Source of the DNA: Sutcliffiella rhizosphaerae
GTDB lineage: Bacteria > Bacillota > Bacilli > Bacillales > Bacillaceae_I
NCBI RefSeq assembly: GCF_917563925.1
Contig: NZ_CAKJTJ010000004.1
Span: forward strand, 26,683 to 90,682
Direction of reading: 5' to 3'
Length of the DNA: 64,000 nt
Shown: piece by piece, positions 60,921-64,000 of the stretch
Layout of the letters: every line of letters begins with the position of its first letter
Position numbering within the stretch: position 1 is the stretch's first letter
Made by a program: the position numbers and the translations under genes
Notes under the pieces: model-generated
What the model saw: the letters and a program-made list of their open reading frames with translations, nothing else
What the model was told of the DNA's origin: nothing
Database searches by the model: none

Positions 60921-62107
60921 AATTAGCTATTATTTGCACAGAGAAACTACCAGCTCCTTCAATAAAAGGAGGAGCTATTCAAATGATGATTGATGGGGTA
61001 ACCCCTTTTCTTTCAAAGCTATATGAATTAACGATTTTTTCCGTCTCAGATCCTGAACTCCCTAATCAAGAAAGTGCTAATGGGGTTACGTATATCCGGT
61101 TTCCACGTGAAGACTATCGACAGCTTGTTGCGAATGAACTTTTTCTCCATCAATTTGACGTAATTCATATATGCAACAGACCAAAAAATGTGCTTCTATA
61201 CAAACAGTCCTCACCTGATAGCAAAATTGTCTTAAGTCTCCATAATGATATGTTTTCCCTTAAGAAACTGTCTGATGAAGAAGGAAACGAAATCGTGGAC
61301 GCAGTTGATACTATTACGACGGTCAGTAACTATATAAAAGAAACCGTTGTGAAACGGTTCCCTACTGCAAAACCCAAAATAATAATCGTATATTCGGGAG
61401 TTGATCTATCTTCCTACCCTTTGCGAAAAAGCAAAGAATGGTTCAAGATTAGAGATAGATTCCGAGAAATGTATAATCTTGAAAATAAGAAAGTCATATT
61501 ATTTGTTGGCCGTTTGAGTAAAACAAAAGGCCCTCACCTCCTAATTCAAGCAATGCAAGCATTAGTTAAAAAACACGATAATCTTGTATTACTGATTGTT
61601 GGTGGGAAATGGTTTAGTGACGACGGAATGAATCACTATGTGCAGAGTTTATATACAATGGCGAAACACCTTGGAGATAAGGTGATTTTCACCAAATACA
61701 TTCCAGCAGAAAGGATCTCTGAAGCCTTTATTGGAGGAGATATGTTTGTCTGCAGCTCCCAATGGAATGAACCGTTAGCTAGAGTACATTATGAAGCCAT
61801 GGCAGCAGGAATCCCATTAATCACCACGAATCGCGGAGGAAATGCAGAGGTAATTCTCGATAACTTTAACGGGCAAATTATCGATGACTACGACGATCCA
61901 ACTGCATTTGCAAAAACCATACACTATGTACTAAAAGAACCAGAAATCTGTGAATGGATGTGCCACAATGGCAGAAAATTTATTGAATCCAATTTCACCT
62001 TTAAACACGTCGCCAATCGTCTCATCACTGTCTATGAAAACACACTGCAATTGAAAGAAGAAACAGAGATTCCCTGCGACACAAGTGAGTCATACCAACT
62101 AGACTGA
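60917..62107 (+). CDS. ytcC: Glycosyltransferase family 4, CotSA/YtcC-like
   Basis: This is a GT-B glycosyltransferase. It has the N-terminal acceptor domain (KGGAIQMMIDGVTPFL), LFVGRLSKTKGPHLLIQAM at the start of the donor domain, and PLARVHYEAMAAGIPLITTNRGGNAEVI, the E-x7-E sugar-nucleotide site. The 396-residue length fits the CotSA/YtcC group involved in spore coat or crust polysaccharide in Bacillus. It is the last gene of the operon and is followed by a bidirectional terminator. The exact sugar is not predictable. Confidence 0.88.
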   Translation: MKLAIICTEKLPAPSIKGGAIQMMIDGVTPFLSKLYELTIFSVSDPELPNQESANGVTYIRFPREDYRQLVANELFLHQFDVIHICNRPKNVLLYKQSSPDSKIVLSLHNDMFSLKKLSDEEGNEIVDAVDTITTVSNYIKETVVKRFPTAKPKIIIVYSGVDLSSYPLRKSKEWFKIRDRFREMYNLENKKVILFVGRLSKTKGPHLLIQAMQALVKKHDNLVLLIVGGKWFSDDGMNHYVQSLYTMAKHLGDKVIFTKYIPAERISEAFIGGDMFVCSSQWNEPLARVHYEAMAAGIPLITTNRGGNAEVILDNFNGQIIDDYDDPTAFAKTIHYVLKEPEICEWMCHNGRKFIESNFTFKHVANRLITVYENTLQLKEETEIPCDTSESYQLD

Positions 62108-62193
62108 GCCCTATAGGAAAAAGAGAAACGTATCAGGTTTGCAGCTCAATAATCAAAGGCTCTAAAGTTAGCCATTGTGATTTTCAGATGAAC

Positions 62194-62235
62194 AAAAAAG
62201 TGCCTGCCTCCGTCAAGGAATCCTGGCACTTTTTT
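62194..62235. terminator. Bidirectional terminator between sugar and acidic-protein genes
   Basis: AAAAAAGTGCC pairs with GGCACTTTTTT, with a loop of about 20 bases. The A and T runs on both sides allow use from both strands, ending ytcC and the gene at 62248-62526. Confidence 0.8.
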
Positions 62236-62247
62236 CGTGACAATCTA

Positions 62248-62526
62248 TTATTCTTCGTCCTCTTCGTCTTCGTCTTCTTCGTCTTCATAGCCTTCATCCA
62301 AAGCCACAGCTAGCTCTTCCGAGGCATCATCATCTTCAGCATCTTCTTCATAATCTTTTTCAGATCCATCATAATACTCTGCTGCTATTTTAACCTCAGA
62401 TACATCTCCATCTCTAATTGCTCTCAAAAGGGCTTCTAACGCATCTTTTGCACTAAGATCTGGAGATAGTTGAAATCCATTTTCAAAATCCAGCTTAAGT
62501 TTTGCTTTTCTTAACTCATTTGACAT
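62248..62526 (-). CDS. Very acidic small protein
   Basis: A 92-residue protein with an N-terminal half of mixed character (LRKAKLKLDFENGFQLSPDLSAKDALEALLRAIRDG, helical) and a C-terminal half that is almost only Glu and Asp (DEGYEDEEDEDEEDEE). I do not recognise it. It lies between the ytc-like genes and a CotS-family gene, so a spore-coat association is possible. Confidence 0.55.
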   Translation of the reverse strand: MSNELRKAKLKLDFENGFQLSPDLSAKDALEALLRAIRDGDVSEVKIAAEYYDGSEKDYEEDAEDDDASEELAVALDEGYEDEEDEDEEDEE

Positions 62527-62685
62527 TTCCTATCACTCCTACCCAATATAATAAAATTTGATATATTACAAATTTATGCATACACTTAGTACTTTCATGA
62601 ATATTTTTTCAGAATAAAATAGAAACTAATAACCATCGTCTTGTCAAGGTTAAACGACTCGCACACGCTTTTCAGATTTCATGGA

Positions 62686-63156
62686 TTATTTAGGACTAGA
62701 TTTAATATTAATTGAAATCCAAGGCAACTTTAAATTGCTATCTTCCACAACGATAGTTACTTTTATTTTTGGAACTTCGATTTCTTCCTCTATTACTTCT
62801 TCTTCCTCAAGTTCTTCCTCAATATCCTCTTCAAGGTTCTCCTCATTTTCATGTTCATAATCTATTTCCTCGACTTCTTCCTCCACTTTAATTTCTATAA
62901 TATCCTCATCATCCAGAACTTCTTCATCTTTTGAACGGTGCTTATTAGTGGATAACTTACCACTCAGAGATAATTCCACTAAGGCATTGCTTGACAATGC
63001 TTCTAGCTGGGAATGAACAGTTGTTTCATTTAAAACGAGCTGATCAGGGTTTTTAAGCATCTTCTCGTATTCAGCCATATTCCATCCCATTGGACCTGGA
63101 GGTGAGAAAACGAATTTCTCAAGCTCCAGCTTTGGAATTTTTGAGTTTTCCGTCAT
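62686..63156 (-). CDS. Acidic protein next to the CotS-family gene
   Basis: This 156-residue protein has an N-terminal segment rich in Pro and Leu (LELEKFVFSPPGPMGWNMAEYEKMLK), a very acidic middle (residues about 77-127), and a beta-type ending (IKVTIVVEDSNLKLPWISINI). I do not recognise the family. AGGGAGG precedes the ATG, and it starts one base after the CotS-family gene, so it is co-transcribed and probably coat-associated, analogous in position to small coat genes near cotS/cotSA. The 62527-62685 gap shows nothing else. Confidence 0.55.
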   Translation of the reverse strand: MTENSKIPKLELEKFVFSPPGPMGWNMAEYEKMLKNPDQLVLNETTVHSQLEALSSNALVELSLSGKLSTNKHRSKDEEVLDDEDIIEIKVEEEVEEIDYEHENEENLEEDIEEELEEEEVIEEEIEVPKIKVTIVVEDSNLKLPWISINIKSSPK

Positions 63157-64000
63157 TTAATTTCCCTCCCTATTGGTAGAAATGACTTCTTTATAGATGG
63201 AAGGGTACTGTTTTAGAAATTCTCCCTTTGATTCTTCTAATGCGATTATATTTTGCAGTGCCCAAATGTATTTTTCATCCGACCAAGATCTTTTTTGAGC
63301 TAAGAAATACTTATGGGCAATTGCACAAAAGAGATGAGGGAATTGAATATCTATGGATAGAATTTCGTAGTATTCTTCTGATAAAGGGTTAGTAGTTTGG
63401 TAGGCACGTAACAAATCAAATACTAGATTATCATCCCAAACGGAGAATTTTTTCATCATTTTATTTAAGATTATGCGGATATCCCGAGTAGGTAAATCGT
63501 ATGTTACTGAATGCAGTTCCTTCATAAACAGCTCTTCTTCCATTTCTGTAAATCTCGCTAAAGTGAAATCCTGCTGACAAAAGCCTTTTAAATTACTAAC
63601 TTCTCTGGATATATTAGTATAACTAGGGTTTTCAAGAGCTATTAATGCCAATTGAGCCCGAGTAATCATCTCATCTACATGCGCTAAAAATAATTGTGAA
63701 AATGCATCTTCAGGATACGATTGAGCAATTGTCTTGTTTCCTTCAAGTTCTTGAAGCTTCCACCGATATAATTTATGCCACTTCCCTAGTCTGCCGCGGG
63801 TTTTGCTCTCTTCTGAAGGAACGTATCCTTTGGAAGCCTGATAGAAGCTACCGGCAAATTTCATCGCCTTTAGCATTTGCTCTTTGTTATAATAAATGAC
63901 CTCATTGCCTTCCACTTTATCAAAAAGAACATAACTAACAGGACCCGCACCGATACAAATCCCACCATTTTTTGTTTCATGAATAGGCGTTATCGCAAGC
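63157..64000 (-). CDS. CotS-family spore coat protein, C-terminal part (runs off window)
   Basis: The open frame continues past the right edge; no start codon need be placed inside the window (a GTG at 63915 is internal). Visible are KNGGICIGAGPVSYVLFD, GRLGKWHKLYRWKLQELEG, RDIRIILNKMMKKFSVWDD, AYQTTNPLSEEYYEILSIDIQFPHLF and KYFLAQKRSW, which follow the order of the C-terminal, kinase-like fold of CotS/CotI/YtaA proteins. About 281 of roughly 350 residues are present. These coat proteins act as kinase-like factors in the spore coat and may phosphorylate coat components. Confidence 0.75.
   Translation of the reverse strand, partial: LAITPIHETKNGGICIGAGPVSYVLFDKVEGNEVIYYNKEQMLKAMKFAGSFYQASKGYVPSEESKTRGRLGKWHKLYRWKLQELEGNKTIAQSYPEDAFSQLFLAHVDEMITRAQLALIALENPSYTNISREVSNLKGFCQQDFTLARFTEMEEELFMKELHSVTYDLPTRDIRIILNKMMKKFSVWDDNLVFDLLRAYQTTNPLSEEYYEILSIDIQFPHLFCAIAHKYFLAQKRSWSDEKYIWALQNIIALEESKGEFLKQYPSIYKEVISTNREGN

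Overview
The window looks like chromosomal DNA of an endospore-forming, low-GC Gram-positive bacterium of the family Bacillaceae. The evidence is AT-rich sequence, strong AGGAGG-type ribosome binding sites, TTG/GTG starts, spore-coat-type genes (a CotS-family protein, a ytcABC-like sugar locus, a CotY/Z-like cysteine-rich protein) and many genes with clear Bacillus counterparts (mtlA, natAB/natRK, bmrA, a ykhA-like gene, yitT). No rRNA, tRNA, CRISPR array, prophage or intact insertion sequence was seen.

Layout. 1-2.5 kb: an array of 51-bp terminator-like repeats, mannitol PTS gene mtlA, and a degenerate intergenic element with terminal inverted repeats. 2.5-6.4 kb: ABC exporter genes natAB, divergent from their two-component regulators. 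6.5-8.2 kb: a short UvrC-like nuclease and a methyltransferase. 8.3-21.6 kb: a large cobamide block in two operons on the minus strand, each preceded by a cobalamin riboswitch. The first is cobA-cbiA-cobQ-cobT. The second is btuF-btuC-btuD::cbiZ-cbiB-cobD-cobU-cobS-cobC-cobU2. Together they cover corrinoid import, adenosylation, amidation, cobinamide salvage and lower-ligand attachment. The early corrin-ring genes are not in the window.

21.8-35.6 kb: several transporter/regulator pairs and resistance-type genes: an MFS exporter with TetR, PadR with a HAAS membrane protein, a hydrolase, a secreted M28 peptidase, an SDR with TetR, a double-MerR regulator divergent from a short UvrA paralogue, and a BmrA-like exporter. 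36-44 kb: selO, a thioesterase, a coat-like protein, yitT, and a four-gene operon headed by an ECF sigma factor.

44-57.5 kb: the most unusual region. A Tad/Flp-type pilus operon (cpaB, tadZ, tadA, tadB, tadC, Flp-like pilin, VWA lipoprotein, TadE, TadG-like) is followed on the same strand by a secreted tryptophan-repeat protein of unknown function. After it comes a family of about 273-residue cytosolic proteins present once intact and three more times as decaying copies. A secreted protein followed by a decaying paralogue array resembles effector/immunity or rapidly evolving surface systems, but this is inference only. 58-64 kb: ridA, a ytcABC-like locus (UDP-glucose dehydrogenase, epimerase, CotSA-type glycosyltransferase), two very acidic proteins and the C-terminal part of a CotS-family protein that runs off the window.
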